Source: Defluviitaleaceae bacterium (GTDB taxonomy: Bacteria; Bacillota; Clostridia; Lachnospirales; UBA5962). Taken from it: DNA of 7,651 bases. Every line of letters begins with the position of its first letter. Positions within the stretch are counted from its first letter, which is position 1. The translations under genes were made by a program, and so were the position numbers. The stretch spans positions 1 through 7,651 of the forward strand of contig WQZK01000084.1 of the NCBI GenBank assembly GCA_009780765.1, given 5' to 3'. Shown here piece after piece: positions 6,461 through 7,651 of this stretch. The notes under the pieces were generated by a model. The model worked only from the letters and a program-made list of their open reading frames with translations, was not told where the DNA came from and searched no databases.

Positions 6461-6493
6461 GTCATTCAAGTTATGATTTTCAACTTGAATGAC
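6461..6493. repeat. Perfect 12-bp inverted repeat, third of three hairpins
   Basis: Arms 6461-6472 (GTCATTCAAGTT) and 6482-6493 flank a 9-base loop. It ends one base before a possible TATAAA -10 box (6494-6499) for the next gene, but no good -35 box was found. There is no U-run. The segment around 6465-6476 resembles 6391-6404 of the first hairpin (AAGTT followed by ATGA), so alternative pairing between hairpins is possible. Confidence 0.75.
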
Positions 6494-6522
6494 TATAAAA
6501 TAAGATTGAAAGGTTTGATAAA

Positions 6523-7200
6523 ATGTTTAACGGATTTACACAAGATACAATTGATTTTATGTGGAACCTCCGCATGAATAACAATAAAGCTTGGTTTGAA
6601 GCGAATAAGGATAATTTTCAACAAAATTTTAATAATCCTATGAAAGCACTAGGTAAAGAAGTTTTTGAACAAATTACGGCAGACTATGGCAACCATGGTT
6701 TTGTACACAAAGTTTCACGTATTTATAAGGATGCGAGGCGAGTTAAAGGCGGCGATCCTTATAGGTGCAATTTATGGTTTTCGATTGAAAAACCCAGCGA
6801 AGAATGGACATCTGTTCCTGTTTTTTGGTTCGAATTATCGCCCGAAAGCTGGAGCTATGGCTTGGGTTATTATCAGGCAAAACCACTAACAATGGCAAAA
6901 TTTAGAGCACGTATTGATAAAAACCCCAAGGCTTTCGAAAAGCTTATAGCATCTCTTGAAAAACAAAACGAGTTTATTCTTGAGGGCGATGAATATAAGC
7001 GTAAAAAAGATGCCCCTACTTTGAAAACCTCCGAGTGGTATAATAGAAAGTCTTTTTCACTTATCCACAGGCAGCCAAACAGTGAGGAGCTATTTTCCAA
7101 AGAACTTTCTGCACGCATTATAAACGGATATAAATCTCTAATGCCGTTTTATGAGTACTTTATCACGCTTGATAAAGATCCAGAGCCTAGAGATGCTTAA
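6523..7200 (+). CDS. DUF2461 family protein
   Basis: Conserved protein of unknown function, 225 residues, typical length for the DUF2461 (TIGR02453) family. Visible family signatures are FTQDTIDFMWNLRMNNNKAWFEAN near the N-terminus (5-28), the core block SRIYKDARR (65-73) followed by PYRCNLWF (79-86), and the aromatic stretch ESWSYGLGYY (108-117). There is no signal peptide or membrane segment, so it is probably cytoplasmic. GAAAGG lies 9 bases before the ATG. It is separated from the ROK kinase by 179 bases holding three hairpins, and followed by a strong terminator, so it is probably transcribed alone. Nothing ties it to the sugar genes. Family membership is well supported; no function can be assigned. 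Confidence 0.9.
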   Translation: MFNGFTQDTIDFMWNLRMNNNKAWFEANKDNFQQNFNNPMKALGKEVFEQITADYGNHGFVHKVSRIYKDARRVKGGDPYRCNLWFSIEKPSEEWTSVPVFWFELSPESWSYGLGYYQAKPLTMAKFRARIDKNPKAFEKLIASLEKQNEFILEGDEYKRKKDAPTLKTSEWYNRKSFSLIHRQPNSEELFSKELSARIINGYKSLMPFYEYFITLDKDPEPRDA

Positions 7201-7208
7201 GTAAAAAG

Positions 7209-7267
7209 AAAACCGACCACTTTATACATAGCAACTACTGCTATAAAAATGGTCGGTTTTTATTTTT
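7209..7267. terminator. Strong bidirectional terminator
   Basis: AAAACCGACCA (7209-7219) pairs with TGGTCGGTTTT (7250-7260), an 11-bp stem, with an inner ATAGC/GCTAT stem (7228-7232 with 7240-7244). A T-rich tail follows on the plus strand (to 7267), and the complement of the A-rich left side gives a U-run on the minus strand. It lies between the convergent DUF2461 and SLH genes and overlaps the last codon of the latter. Confidence 0.9.
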
Positions 7268-7651
7268 ATTTAAGGATATCCTCTGGTTGCGAATATGGTT
7301 TTTCTAAAATAGTCCAATCACGGTTAGGAGTCAGTTCTATCCACTGTTCGTGTATATCGTCATCCTTCATTCTGTAACGATGAGAATTTGTAGCTTCCTG
7401 TATATGAATATAGTACCATGATATAGGATCTTTATTATCAAACCAGATAAGTCTATTTGGCAATAAATCTTCTGTGCCTTGTAGCAAACGATTTAACACT
7501 CGATTAATAATTGCCGCCATTTCTGCTCTAGTTATTGTTTCATCAGGCCTAAATTTGCCGCCAATACCCGTATCACCAAATACCCAACCCATTGAAGCGG
7601 CTGTATTAATATAGCCTTCTCCCCAATGTCCTGTAGTATCGCTAAATATCA
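7266..7651 (-). CDS. SLH-domain surface protein, C-terminal end (N-terminus outside the window)
   Basis: C-terminal part of a protein anchored to the cell wall by S-layer-homology domains. The frame stays open past the first ATG (7592) to the window edge, and the extra codons read FSDTTGHWGEGYINTAA, the canonical start of an SLH domain, so that ATG is internal. The visible domain continues MGWVFGD and KFRPDETITRAEMAAIINR, which is the conserved TRAE signature. A second, partial SLH follows (WFDNKDPISWYYIHIQEA), but instead of a TRAE ending it runs into a charged tail with ATNSHRY and EQWIEL. The tail is probably the usual end of a group of clostridial SLH proteins (recollection, not checked). 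SLH domains bind secondary wall polymers, so the protein would be extracellular; a signal peptide and the functional domain would lie upstream. About 128 residues are visible. Confidence 0.9.
   Translation of the reverse strand, partial: IFSDTTGHWGEGYINTAASMGWVFGDTGIGGKFRPDETITRAEMAAIINRVLNRLLQGTEDLLPNRLIWFDNKDPISWYYIHIQEATNSHRYRMKDDDIHEQWIELTPNRDWTILEKPYSQPEDILK

Noticed and set aside
4908..6465. Several antisense open frames of 69-112 residues opposite cutC and the ROK kinase
   Set aside because: They are shadows of strongly conserved genes, with low-complexity products and no start signals.
6371..6577. Possible 68-residue plus-strand gene across the hairpins
   Set aside because: It overlaps the three inverted repeats and the DUF2461 start, its ATG has no ribosome binding site, and the product resembles nothing known. 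The internal Shine-Dalgarno is reported separately.
7590..7592. Minus-strand ATG at 7592 as the start of the SLH gene
   Set aside because: Upstream codons in the same frame encode the conserved first half of an SLH domain, so this is an internal methionine.

Overview
The window looks like a piece of chromosome from an AT-rich, Gram-positive-type bacterium, most likely a member of the Clostridia. The evidence is strong GGAGG-type ribosome binding sites, short intergenic gaps, a Firmicutes-type short NagB, and an S-layer-homology (SLH) protein at the right edge. No rRNA, tRNA, CRISPR array, transposase or integrase was seen.

Layout, left to right. (1) 1-1488, plus: the 3' part of a large unrecognised protein that is open from base 1 and carries three divergent tandem repeats of about 90 residues. 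It ends at a hairpin (1513-1557) that probably terminates transcription from both sides. (2) 1596-4531, minus: a three-gene operon, read right to left, of an M81/MlrC-like metallopeptidase-family protein, a ChbG/YdjC-type carbohydrate deacetylase (17-bp overlap) and glucosamine-6-phosphate deaminase NagB (34-nt gap). (3) 4532-4668: a 137-bp divergent control region with two good sigma-A-type promoters whose -10 regions lie almost on top of each other. (4) 4669-6343, plus: cutC and a ROK-family sugar kinase, 4 nt apart. (5) 6344-6522: three consecutive perfect inverted repeats, one of which contains a nine-base perfect Shine-Dalgarno sequence with no good start codon after it. (6) 6523-7200, plus: a DUF2461 protein, followed by a strong bidirectional terminator. 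(7) 7266-7651, minus: the C-terminal end of an SLH-domain surface protein, cut by the window edge.

The centre (1596-6343) reads as one divergently transcribed amino-sugar utilisation locus: the ROK kinase would phosphorylate a sugar, the YdjC-type enzyme would remove an acetyl group, and NagB would convert glucosamine-6-phosphate to fructose-6-phosphate and ammonia. The M81 protein and CutC have no accepted role in such a pathway, and no NagA, transporter or regulator is in the window. This combination is the best candidate here for something undescribed. The pathway is inferred from families and neighbourhood, not shown by the sequence.
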